A stretch of DNA of 64,000 nt. Source: Stagonosporopsis chrysanthemi (taxonomy: Eukaryota; Ascomycota; Dothideomycetes; Pleosporales; Didymellaceae). The first letter of the stretch is position 1, and every line of letters begins with the position of its first letter. Below the pieces are notes generated by a model. The model was not told the DNA's origin and ran no database searches. It was given only the letters and a program-made list of their open reading frames with translations. Where the stretch lies: contig JAFISE010000025.1 in assembly GCA_022560025.1 (NCBI GenBank), positions 1 through 64,000 on the forward strand, given 5' to 3'. A program made the translations under genes and the position numbers. Positions 33,997 through 44,782 of this stretch are shown one piece after another.

Positions 33997-35208
33997 ATGT
34001 CAACCAACACCATGAAAGCAGTCGTCTTCCATGGACCGGGCAAGGTCTCTGTAGAAGATCGACCAATCCCTACTATCAAAGATGATGGCGATATAATCGT
34101 TAAAGTCGACAAGGTGCGTTCACGGGCCCACGTGAAAATAAAGCTAACAACTCGCAGACAGCGTTGTGCGGCAGGTAAGCTGTGCTGATAGTTTCGATGC
34201 ACCGTCTTCTGACACAATCTACAATACAGCGAGCTACACGTTTTTCGAGGTCACCAGCCATCTGAAACGGGCTTTGTCATGGGTCATGAATTCACTGGAC
34301 ATGTCCATGAGGTTGGTGCGGCGGTCAAGTCGGTGCAGGTCGGCGATCGAGTCGTCTCGCCATTTACAACGTCTTGTGGAGACTGCTTTTACTGCCAACG
34401 TGGGTTCTCGTCACGTTGTACGAAAAGCCAGCTTCTCGGCTCAGTCGGTCTGGATGGAGCACAGGCACAATATGTTCGTGTGCCAACAGCAGATGGGACC
34501 GTCATGAAAGCGCCGCCGAAGATCAGGGATGAAGCCCTGGTTCTGATGGCCGATATCTTCCCCACAGGCATGTTCGCAGCCAAAAATGGCTTTAAGCACT
34601 CAACGCCCGAGGAAATCAAGGACAGCGTTGTGGTTCTCATCGGCTGTGGCCCTGTGGCTCTTTGTGCTCTTTGCAACATCACGGACTACAACCCGAAGCA
34701 CATCCTCGCTGTCGACTCTGTCCCCTCCCGTCTCGAACTGGCCAAGTCTCTCGGTGCTGAGCCATGGAACTTTCAAACCGATCGCGAAGGCCTGAACAAG
34801 CGTGTTAAGGAACTGACAGATGGAAGAGGAGCTGATATCGTCATCGAGGTGGTTGGCCTTACACCCGCCTTAAGGATGGGCTTTGAGCTGCTGAGACCTT
34901 GGGGCGTCATCTCAAGCGTTGGCGTTCACAATGCTGAAATCCCTTGGAATGGCAACGAGGCGTACGGCAAGAACCTGAGGGTACAGATGGGACGATGCCC
35001 CGTCAGAAGCATCTTTGCTGAAGCAATGGAGAGCCTGGAGCGTCATCAGGACAAACTTGGGTATGCAGGTGTTCGCAGAAGAAATTCCAATGCTGACTCT
35101 TGCAGTTTTATGGCAGACAAGATCATGCCTCTGAGCGAGGCGGTAGAAGGTTACGACCTCTTCGATAAGATGAAGGTACAAAAGGTCGTCTTCGAGGCAC
35201 AGAAGTGA
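33997..35208 (+). CDS. Zinc-dependent alcohol dehydrogenase (MDR family)
   Basis: NAD(P)-dependent oxidoreductase. Substrate is not predictable from sequence. Seen: four exons, 33997-34113, 34158-34174 (17 nt only), 34230-35060 and 35106-35208, about 355 residues. The microexon and its neighbours restore TALCGSELHVFRGHQPSE, giving catalytic zinc ligands Cys43 and His64-Glu65 (GFVMGHEFTG). Structural-zinc cysteines lie in CGDCFYCQRGFSSRC. The cofactor fold is marked by VVVLIGCGPVALCAL, a slightly altered GxGxxG, and by an acidic residue in ILAVDSV that favours NAD. The last intron (45 bp) lacks a stop, and reading through it would insert 15 residues. The start at 33997 is preferred; a second in-frame ATG lies five codons on. 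Confidence 0.9.
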
Positions 35209-36108
35209 TTACGCCAACAAGAGTTTGTGGGTCTGCGATGTGGAGCGGTGCATTGGGCGGTGTTGAGGCAGTGGCAGCGTGGACTGTTTGTTAAGCGTGA
35301 TGTAACAATACTACGAGCAGATACTCCATCCGCAAGTCTGTCTTCAATCTTTTCGCCAGTCCCAAACATGACTCGCCATCGTCCTCATTCACACCAATCG
35401 GAGGTACGAGCGGTAGTGTATCCAATCGTGATGCAGGACCCATGTCTTTTCTGCGCTGGTGCTGCCGCGCGTGGAGACGTGATGGCTGTTGAGCCGCCGT
35501 TTGCACTGCCTGCGGGGTCGCTCTGAGCTGGCCGGAGCGCGTTTGAGCACGTCGCAGGTTCACATCCAGCTTCGTGCCTGCCATCCAAAGTACTTATTGT
35601 CGCTGCCAAAATAATAGAGTCGTGCATAAATGATCAGAAACTAATCCAGGGCTCTTGCTCGCTTCTGCATTCCTTCCTCCGCTGCGGCAAGGTGCCTCTT
35701 CTCGCTAAGAGCTAACCTGACCTGTCTCCAAATAATCGCCTGCTCTAGCTGCGTCACCTTGTCACCTCACTCGACCGACTGCTTGCCTCCGTTCGACAAC
35801 GCACCTCTCCTCTTCCTTCCCCTCTTCTCACCACCCAACACCCCCTCCTCCTCCGCCCTTCGTCTCCCCCCCCCATCCCCCCCGCCACTTCCGTCATCGC
35901 CTGTGGGTAGCTCCATCAACAGCATTACTACACGTCAACAATCACTAACATTTGACGCGACAGTACACACCGGCGGTACCCAACACGCGCTTCATCTCCC
36001 GGCCATTTGCAATCTACAGCTCCCCCTCCTGTACGTATTGTCGCAATTAGCCTATCATCCCACCAGTACTGACAGAAGCAGCTGCTCTTCCTAGGCCATT
36101 CATACAAC
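35209..36108. other. Intergenic region with C/T-rich leader before the KH-domain gene
   Basis: 900 bp. Bases 35760-35890 are strongly C/T-rich with runs of seven to eight C. This is typical of the core promoter and leader of well-expressed fungal genes. A 5' leader intron is possible but not resolved. Confidence 0.55.
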
Positions 36109-37282
36109 ATGTCCGCCGAAGACTCTCACAACTCTGCCGGCAATGCCAATGCGATTACCGACCAGCTTGAGCGCCTGAACATGGACGGCGAGGCCGCTGA
36201 CGCCACTCCTCGTACCGAACAGGAGTATGCCGAGTCGCAGCTCACCCTCCGCGCCATCGTCTCGTCCAAGGAAGCCGGCGTCATCATTGGCAAAGCGGGC
36301 AAGAACGTCGCTGATCTGCGCGACGAGACTGGCGTACGCGCCGGTGTCAGCAAGGTCGTCGCGGGCGTTCACGATCGCGTACTCTCCGTCACTGGCAGTC
36401 TCTCGGGCATCTCTAAGGCGTACGGTCTTGTTGCCAAGGGTCTGCTCGAGGGCGCGCCTGCCATGGGAATGGGCGGTGTCATCCGCAGCGATGGCACTCA
36501 CCGTAAGTTCACACACTGTGCACCAGAGGGTGCTGCAAGCGCCGAAGTGCGCCTTCTTAGATTCTTAGCTCACTCGTACAGCCATTCGTCTCCTCATTTC
36601 GCACAACCAGATGGGAACCATCATTGGTCGCCAAGGCCTGAAGATTAAGCAGATTCAGGATGCTTCTGGTGTTCGCATGGTTGCCCAGAAGGAGATGCTC
36701 CCTCAGTCTACCGAGCGCATTGTCGAAGTTCAGGGCTCACCGTCAGGTATCGAGAAGGCTATCTGGGAGATTGGTAAGTGCCTTATCGACGATCATGAGC
36801 GCGGTTACGGCACTGTCCTCTACAACCCTGCTGTGAGAGTCCAGCCTGGAGCTGGACCTCTCACGACCAACAACGGGGGTGCCACCGCAGGCCTTAGCTC
36901 TGGACGCTCGTACAACCGCACTGGTCATGGCGCCGACTTCAGCGATTCGCCTCCTTCGAGCTTCCAGCGCCGCTCCGGCTCCGATGCCGCAAACCGACCT
37001 CCACCCCCGACGCACACTGAAGATGGCGAAGAGTTGCAAACACAGAACATTAGCATTCCCTCTGACATGGTCGGCTGCATCATCGGTCGCGCTGGTTCTA
37101 AAATCAGTGAAATCCGCAAAACCTCCGGCGCGCGCATCTCCATTGCCAAGGCTCCCCACGATGACACTGGCGAGCGCATGTTCACGATCACTGGTAGTGC
37201 CAGTGCCAACGAGAAGGCGCTTTACCTCTTGTACGAGAACCTCGAGGCTGAGAAGATGCGACGCAGCCAGGCTCAGGACTAG
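36109..37282 (+). CDS. Triple-KH-domain RNA-binding protein (PCBP/Hek2/Rnc1-like)
   Basis: Relatives bind C-rich or other single-stranded mRNA elements and control stability, localisation or translation. Seen: exons 36109-36502 and 36582-37282 (79-bp intron), about 364 residues. There are three KH domains with GxxG loops: GKAG at 61-64, GRQG at 147-150 and GRAG at 300-303. KH1 and KH2 are adjacent. KH3 follows a Gly/Ser/Pro-rich linker of about 90 residues, the usual PCBP layout. The intron falls just before IRLLISHNQMGTIIGRQG, the start of KH2. There are no membrane segments. Confidence 0.93.
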
Positions 37283-38159
37283 AGGTTTTGACGAACAACG
37301 TATGCGTCTGTGCTGAGCTTCGAACTGCTGAGGCTCTCTTCTGAAGTGGGTCCTTGGCGAAGCGTACATCAGGCGAAGAGCACGAGTCTACTTGCCCCCT
37401 TTCCTGTTACTCGCTGATGGATACCACGGATGTTCGGGTCATGATTTCCTTTTTCTTTCCAGGACCGTTATTGTCGACAAGTGCTGCTTGAGCACTTCAC
37501 GATGTGATGACTTATGGCTTTGATATCCGGATAGCACATTTGCCCGCGAGTCGAGGCAGAGAAGGCGTCCTTTTTCGTTTTCAATGGGTTTGCCGAAGGA
37601 CAGCAGCAGCAGCGAGCCGCGAGGAAGCCATCTAGTTCACCGAGGATACACACCTCGCTCAGACGACATCCGTTGCATCTGGCCGCACTTTGTCAAACCC
37701 GGTCACACTCTACCATCCGTCACCCTCCCACCCTCCTTACCTACCGATAATTGCGAATACGATAACAATAGTATCTACCTCTCCAGCTCTATCTACGCAT
37801 CTGTATCCGTCACAGGCGCAGCAGATTACTTCGTCGGTCATATACCTAATGTAGAATAGTAATGGAGTGAGTCTCTGATCATTAAGCACTGCAAGGACGC
37901 ACCGTGAGTGAAGACATTTCCGTATTTGATGATTTCTCTGTCATTGATGTTCTAATTCGTAATGCTTGCCTGTGTCTACCCAATGGCAGCTGTGGCAAGC
38001 TCGCTTATGCAGTTGTATCGTCAATCGTAGCTTCGCCTCGAAAACCGTCGGCGGAATCCAAATAACGCCGACCATGCAAAACACTAATACCTGCCCAATG
38101 CGAAATCCAGACCCCGCGCTGTGAATGAACGACTGGTGATGGGCCAAAAACCGTCAACT
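37283..38159. other. Intergenic region between convergent KH and unknown genes
   Basis: 877 bp of 3' flank for both sides. The only open frames are short ones with no motif. Confidence 0.5.
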
Positions 38160-38852
38160 TCAGGCCTCGCCCCTTACAATCCGGCCAACAGCGCTCTTGA
38201 CCAGCACCCACATTGGCCCCGCATTGACTTCCCTCTTTGCACTTCCCTTCCCTGGTGACTCGCCCTCACCGCCTAGCCCGCACTTCCTCTTCCACTCGTC
38301 CTTCCAGCCCCGCTCGATGCTCTGCTGCTTCTCCTTGAGCAGCTGTCCTGCACCGCGCTTTCCCTGCCTCCTGTAACCGCGCATAAACGCTGTCCACTCC
38401 TTTCTCTCCTTGACAAAGATAACGACGCCGTTCCCTGCGTCGATTGGCGCGCTGTCCGCCACGATGCGCGCTTCCCACGCGGAACTGACAGGCTGAAACG
38501 TAAAACTGTCCGTGTGCAGAACGTAGTACCTCTTGCGCTTGCCGTACTTGCTGGCGGTCTGCGAGGCGGGCGTGATCCATCGCGAGGCGGAAGACCAGAT
38601 CCCATCGGCAACGGCCTCGTGCAGAAGGGCTCGCGGGATGTAGTTGCGGCATGTGAGGATGAGCTTGTTGCGGAGGAGCGTCATGTTGATGTCGGGGTGC
38701 GCGGGAACGATGTTGGGGCTGTATGCCAGCAGCGGCTTGGATGCCCGTGTGGAGCGTGTGCTGGGCTTCTGGATTGGCGTTGTGCTGTGTCCACGGAGTA
38801 CGGTGGTGAATGTGTGGGGGACAGACATGGTCTGGGTTTGAACGGAAGCCAT
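38160..38852 (-). CDS. Hypothetical basic protein, 230 residues
   Basis: Not recognised. Single exon starting at the ATG at 38852. Seen: a Thr/Ser-rich N-terminus, then a folded-looking core: NIVPAHPDINMTLLRNKLIL, YIPRALLHEAVADGIWSS, YYVLHTDSFTFQPVSS and VVIFVKERKEWTAFMRGYRR. A Lys/Arg/Gly-rich C-terminus follows, with a final hydrophobic helix (MWVLVKSAVGRIV). No signal peptide or cysteine pattern is present. Composition and length support a real gene; a short uncharacterised fungal family is likely. Confidence 0.65.
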   Translation of the reverse strand: MASVQTQTMSVPHTFTTVLRGHSTTPIQKPSTRSTRASKPLLAYSPNIVPAHPDINMTLLRNKLILTCRNYIPRALLHEAVADGIWSSASRWITPASQTASKYGKRKRYYVLHTDSFTFQPVSSAWEARIVADSAPIDAGNGVVIFVKERKEWTAFMRGYRRQGKRGAGQLLKEKQQSIERGWKDEWKRKCGLGGEGESPGKGSAKREVNAGPMWVLVKSAVGRIVRGEA

Positions 38853-40172
38853 GGTGGGCGTACTTGTTTGGTGTAGAAATAGTTGTAGTAAGAGTCTGGC
38901 TGCTTGCCCGGTGACTGTTGTGAGAGTGAGAAAAGTGAGAGCGTAGGTGAATGTGAGATTTGCAAAACTAGAGGAAGCAGGTGGGTGCTCTCCTTCTCTT
39001 TAATGGCCCCGTCACGCCGGCTGAAAATGGATTAGTCCCTGCAGGTCACTGCTTCGGACAAGAGTCGGGAAGCAGTGACTTACAGTGCACATGCTGGCGG
39101 TCAATCAGGTGGCAAGCATCTGGAAGGACGAAGCGAGATCCCGCCGAAGCTCACCGCACCAAACAAGACCTCTTCTCACCGCATGAGAGGACTAGCCTCG
39201 CTCCCAGAACGGGCAGGGGACACAAACTTCATGAAGAGTGCCGCTACCTTCAACACAGCACACAAATCCGTCTTGGAGACGGTTCAACAAGCGTGCAGGT
39301 CGTCTTCGTTACGGCCCAACCGTGAGCAAAGTTGAAGCTGCTAAGAATCTGTCTGAAATCAAGCTAATCACCGCCTGTCACCGTGATCCCGCAGGGACCC
39401 ACTTGAGGAGGAAAAGCTGGGGAGAAAAGTTAGATGCGAACACGAAAAGGCCCTGGACGGAAGTGGGTCTTTCATCAAAGGATTCTGTGAACAGTTTGCG
39501 GCCTGCCATGATTGTTCGACGCTCTGATGCCTGACCCTTTTTGCCAGCAGTGTATGAGAGCGATAATGGAGAGATGGGACACGTCATTGCTGGTTGGTCG
39601 GACAATTCGAGGGAGGTGCAGAGAACGCGCCGCCACACTTTCTTGACTTGACTTCTCCCTTTCTGCACGAACAGCGCACCGTCGATGCGGTCGATAGCAT
39701 TCGCTCAGGGTATTGGCCTGTATCCCTTAAACTCGTTGAGAGCTGCAATAACATGTTTCACAATAGCCGCACACCCAAGCTTCGTCCATGCAGTGCGGGA
39801 TTACTCCTCCCGCGTACCTTGCGCTGAGTGGGGTGAGCAGCCTTGCAAACATGGCTGGCTGGCAGTTGCACGTTCCGAACTATGCGTTCCGAACGTTCCG
39901 ATTGTAATTTTAGGATCTGAGGGTTCCACGTGCGTCACTAGCGCTCCCGGACCTTGATGCCACCTTTGGCATTGGACATTGAGCATCATTAATTTACTGA
40001 ATGAAGGGCCACTTGTCACTCCTTACCTCTCCGCATCTTCTCTCGTGCTGAACATCTTGCGCATTCAGAAGCGCGTTACACTCCTTACAGCGCCTATATT
40101 ACAACGCATTAAGTCTCTTGGACCATCAACCCTCTCTGCAGATCGATTGCGCCTATTGATCCCAAAAACACC
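38853..40172. other. Divergent intergenic region upstream of HUT1
   Basis: 1.32 kb. Short open frames only (for example 38981-39325 plus and 39378-39668 minus), without motifs. Contains both promoters. Confidence 0.5.
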
Positions 40173-41462
40173 ATGGCGGGATCCGCGAAGCGTACAGCTT
40201 CTGCATCGAAAAAGGAGGCCAACGGACACTCGCGCCGACTGTCTGATGTAGTGCACTCCTTTGAAAAGAGCATTGAAGAGCAGGTGGACTTGGCTGCGCG
40301 CAACCCAGTAGAGGAGAAGAAGGGGGGTTACATGCTGTTATTTACTTGCGTTGGAGGCATATATGCTAGCTTGTGAGTTGCGTGAGTTGCTGGAGCCGGA
40401 GCCAAGGACTGACAAGAGAACAGCTTGAGCTGGGCCTACCTTCAAGAACGCCTGACGACCACCACTCACGGTCCTTTGAACGCGCGATTCACGTACCCCG
40501 TCTTTTTAAACACCGTCCAGTCCGCATTTGCCGCTATCACAGGTCTCGTCTATCTGTTCTTTTCCGCTCCACGCAACAAGGTGACTGGCGCACGCCACGT
40601 ACCACCTGTCTTTCCCACGAAGCAGATTCTATTCCCACTGTTACTCGTCGCAATCACTTCGTCGCTCGCATCGCCGTTCGGATACGCCAGTCTCAAGCAT
40701 ATCGACTATGTTACGTTCACTCTAGCCAAGAGCTGCAAGCTCCTGCCAGTCATGGCCCTTCACATTACACTGTTCCAGAAGAGATACCCTCTGTACAAGT
40801 ACGCAGTGATCGTCTGCGTCACCCTGGGCGTGTCCATGTTCACGCTCTACAATCCGTCGACCGCGAAGAAGGCGGCGAAGAAGAGCGTTAACGCCGACGC
40901 ATCCAAGACCCTTGGTCTTTTCCTCCTTGGCGTCAATCTCCTCTTCGATGGCCTGACGAACACCGTCCAGGATAACATCTTCACAAAGTTCAAGGGCTTT
41001 AGCGGACCTCAAATGATGTGCGCCATGAACATCATGTCCACTGCGCTTACGACTAGCTACCTCTTGGTCTCGCCCTACCTCGCGGGCACACCCATCGGTT
41101 CGTACATCGGCCTCTCTCCCACAGGCAATGGCGAGCTCAGCGACGCACTGGCATTTGTGACCACATACCCGTCCGTTGGTTGGGACGTCCTTGGCTTCGC
41201 GGCGTGCGGTGCGGTCGGCCAGATCTTCATCTACACCACGCTAGCGCACTTCAGCTCGCTTCTCCTTGTGACGGTGACAGTCACAAGGAAGATGTTGACA
41301 ATGCTGACAAGTGTTTTCTTGTTCGGTCACACAGTGACGGGAATGCAGTGGGTCGGTGTTGGGCTGGTGTTCGGTGGCATTGGTGCCGAGGCTGCGTATG
41401 GGCAGATTGAGAAGAAGAGGAAGGCGCAAGCGAAGCTGTTGGCTGAAGGCAAGAAACAGTAG
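40173..41462 (+). CDS. HUT1: HUT1-type UDP-galactose/UDP-glucose transporter (SLC35B1 family)
   Basis: ER membrane nucleotide-sugar transporter. Seen: exons 40173-40372 and 40424-41462 (51-bp intron), about 412 residues. A charged N-terminus of about 50 residues precedes some ten hydrophobic segments, starting GGYMLLFTCVGGIYASFLSW across the splice. Family motifs are present: QERL, FGYASLKHIDYVTFTLAKSCKLLPVM (the conserved sugar-nucleotide region), GLTNTVQDNIF, and VTVTRKMLTMLTSVFLFGH. The C-terminus is Lys-rich and ends KKQ, one residue short of a classic KKxx ER-retrieval signal. Closely related animal and yeast proteins supply nucleotide sugars or ATP to the ER lumen. Confidence 0.93.
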
Positions 41463-41766
41463 ATAGATGGCACTTTTCATTTAAGATATTAGACAGCATT
41501 GAAAGCGCAGTGAAGGCAAGCACTATCGCAAGGCCACCAGGCTGATGCTGCATGTGCCCCGTCTGCCCAAGACCACCTACCTTGGCCGTCGTTTCAGCTC
41601 GCCACAACCTACAGACATTCTCCGACGCTTCAGTACAACGTCCTCTCACTATTGTTACCTCTCGTGGAAATTTGACTTGAGAAGTGCCTTTTTGCAAACC
41701 AAACTGAAAACACAAAGCGCATCTCGAATCCGTAGGAAGCCTCGACAAGGCTGTCCGAGCTGCACG
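41463..41766. other. Spacer between HUT1 and the HET pseudogene
   Basis: 304 bp. An open frame continues in the HET frame from 41545, but its residues do not resemble a HET protein N-terminus. Probably old promoter sequence. Confidence 0.45.
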
Positions 41767-42466
41767 ATGCGATTGAACAACATTCGCACCCACCTGCTAG
41801 AAGAGTTGATCGGTGATGCTAGCCCGGAGTACGCAATACTCTCACACGCGTGGGAAGAAGAGGAAGCCACCTGCAGTCACTATACCAGGGGTGACTATGA
41901 AAGCATGAGAGGTTAACACAAGATTGGCATGACCAGTCGTAAGGTCGAGAAGACAGCCCAGTCGTATGTCTGGGTGGACGCGTGCTGTATCGACAAGAGC
42001 AGTAGTGCCGAGCTTTCTGAGCCTTTAACTGGATGTACCAATGGTACGAAGGAGCGACCATGTGCTATGTGTACCTTTCAGATCCCGACACCGGCATGTG
42101 TTAAACTCGAACGTTGCCCAGACGTCGCTGGTAAGTGTATTCACCATGTCGCAGCTTGGATTGCCTTCTCAAGCCTTTTCGTCCAACGCAACGATCTGCC
42201 TGTAGCATCACGGTCTTGTATTGTCAAACTGTGTTGATTTCTTGCAAATTCACTCGAGGGTGGACTCCACAAGAGCTAAACTCAAGTATACACTATTCTT
42301 TTATTCAGCGTGGAGTACCACGAGCATGGAGGATGGTGCCCCGACCACAGTAGACCTAACTGGACTGTTATCCAACATAACGGCAATATATGCACTGCTA
42401 TCGGTGATCGGAAAGATGTATGGACCCCCTCTAATCTGGTTCAATACCTTAAGGGACCACTCCTGA
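41767..42466 (+). pseudogene. Broken HET-domain (heterokaryon incompatibility) gene
   Basis: HET-domain proteins trigger programmed cell death when incompatible fungal strains fuse. Seen: an ATG at 41767 opens a typical N-terminus, with PEYAILSHAWEEEE and, further on, YVWVDACCIDKSSSAELSE. An in-frame stop (41914-41916) falls where an intact homologue would read through (GYHKI-like). After about 42025 similarity continues in another frame (WMYQWYEGATMCYVYLSD at 42030, then FTRGWTPQEL near 42250). Near 42265 it moves to a third frame (KYTLFFYSAWSTTSMEDG). At least one stop and two frameshifts therefore disable it. No intact C-terminal part is seen. Loss of such genes is common because their products can be lethal. 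Confidence 0.8.
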
Positions 42467-44782
42467 TTGGCTGACCAGCGCTTACAACCAATCAGAAGTA
42501 TGTCACAGCCTAGCATACCAGACTTAGGGGGGTCAGTACGTTTTGTTGGTCATTATACTTTTTGGTCGTCAATGTGCACAACATTCCGTTGGTCGGGAAC
42601 TATCATAAGCTGCACGCAGAAAGACGACAAGAGTGGAGGACAAGCCTTATTGTTTATTAGACCTCTTCGATTTCAATACGCTGCTACTGTAAGGCGAGGG
42701 GCATTGAGCATCAAATCGGCTACAAGAAGAAATCTTGCAATCGAAAGTAGATTTGAGCAGACTTGCTTGGCAGATGCCCCTCGGCACTCGGTTTTGAATT
42801 CCATATCGAGCCACAGGAGTGTTGGCTCAATCTCCGGCTGATGTTGAATGCGGCGAGAAGTTCATAACGGGGGGCTATCATCAAGTGCAGGAGTTCTCCA
42901 CTACGAGTATTCGTATTAAGATCTGTACCCGGCTATATCTCGATGCCATGCATCCCGCACTCATTTCCCCTTGCATTGTGCATTGTGGATAAGTTAGGGC
43001 ACATCCTCTCGATACGTCTGCTGCACCTTGGTATTCAAAACTATTTGCGGCTTGGCCCATACAATTTGTACGCACATCCGCTCGGAACCTTGAATACGGA
43101 GCCACCGAACGAGAGATTCCTTGTTCCAGATTCTTCCCTCGCTTTTGGACTTCGCGACCGATGGTATTCGCAACAGCAAATAAAACTTCGGACACGAACC
43201 GCCCGTCTTCAGAAACTGCCTCTTAGTGGCAAACGAGACGCTCATAATCCTTGGCCCTTGGAGTGGTACGATCGTGCAGAACAAGCCTTCTTCTTCGAAA
43301 ATGACGATTTGCGAGACATATTTTGTGGCAAAAGCCTATGCCATCACACTTATAGCAACGGGCAGGTCCGAGGGAGATGCAAACACCTCATTCGGCATCA
43401 TTTTGGCTGGTGCTCACGAAGAAACCCTGAAGAACGTGTAGAACAGAACTCACCAGTTTCATCACGACTAGGAAGCCTGTCTAGACGATCTGAGAAACAC
43501 CGAAATCCTAAGAGTGATGTCTCTCCCCATCATGCTGCCCGATGCGAACGAAATCGCTGAGATAACGGCATACGCCACGGGCCGTCGATCACAAGGTTAT
43601 ATTTTTGGAGCTTGTGGCTGGTTGGTAACATTCTCTTCTCCGTGGCCGTGTTTCTATCAGAAACGGCTCAAAGTATTTAAATACTCGAATGGATCGTAGG
43701 AGAGGATCGAACGGCAACAATTGACATTGCTTTATGATTCATTGCATATGACGAGACAGGATCAACAGCGTGACATTATCAAAGCACCGTCATGCCCCTT
43801 AAGCAGCTACTCGGTCTACTATTACGAGTGCTGTTCAGCCTTCCGCTTCTCAACAAGAAATTGGTCCGCAGTCTAGTCAGAGCGTCAAAATATTGGTTCC
43901 ACTAGTGTTCACAGCAGCGTATCGTCGTTTCAGCAGCCCCAAATTACCTGATCATTCATCGTCATGTTCCACCTATTCTTCCCAAATTCACCACCGTACT
44001 AGACAAAGCTGCAGAGGGACATATCTCAGTCGCATTAACGCTTAGTAAGGAACCAATCATGTGCATGGTGCTCGACAGATCCAGTTCTTCCTACTTTGAC
44101 CAAGACTTCAGTGGCTGTCGACGGCTGTCAGCGCCCTTCTTAAGGTGCGCGAAATGGGTATCATGTCCTTTCTGCCACGATGCCATGCAAACGACTGCAG
44201 CTGTTCATCGATGTTGATTTTTGAAGAGAGCGGGGAACGTCGATTGGTGAGCAAATCTCGAGACTTGATTGTGATCATCTTATGGGCGTGATATACAAAG
44301 CGGTCGGCTTTTGTACATGCGGGCATCTGACCATGTACGCGGTTCACAGTGGCATCAACCCGGGATTTCGCGAGAATGGGTAGGCTTGATTGTGGTGGTG
44401 ACCAGACTTGTTGCGGTTTGCAGGATACAGGTGAATGTTGCTTTTGGATACTTCAAACTTATCACAGTACGGTCGTGACGTGAGTGAACAAGGTGTTTGA
44501 GTGATGGATCAGCAACCTGGCTGTGACTCATTTGCTGGCCTTGCCTTGATGAGATCGTTAGAACAAGCGATTGATAGATTCAGAAGATGAAAGGAAAAGC
44601 AAGATGTATCACTTGAGAACCAGGACAAAGTTGTTGTGATGCCAGTCGAAGGCAGATGGCATTGCTAAGTATTTACAAAGATCTAAACGAACACTAGAGA
44701 AAGAAGTTGTCAACTCAAACCATCAAAACAGGTTTGCTTCGGTCATCCAGCTCAAAAGCTACGAATGATGTGGGCGAGATGC
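42467..44782. other. Gene-poor accessory stretch downstream of the HET pseudogene
   Basis: 2.3 kb with no intact gene. Fragments that look protein-like in shifting frames (for example 42943-43560 and 43226-43441, with GPWSGTIVQNKP and YFVAKAYAITLIATGRSEG) may be the decayed C-terminal half of the HET gene or another relic. 43700-44700 shows nothing recognisable. Confidence 0.45.

Noticed and set aside
35540..35575. Possible tRNA B-box (GCAGGTTCACATCC)
   Set aside because: No matching A-box at the right distance and no acceptor-stem pairing around it.
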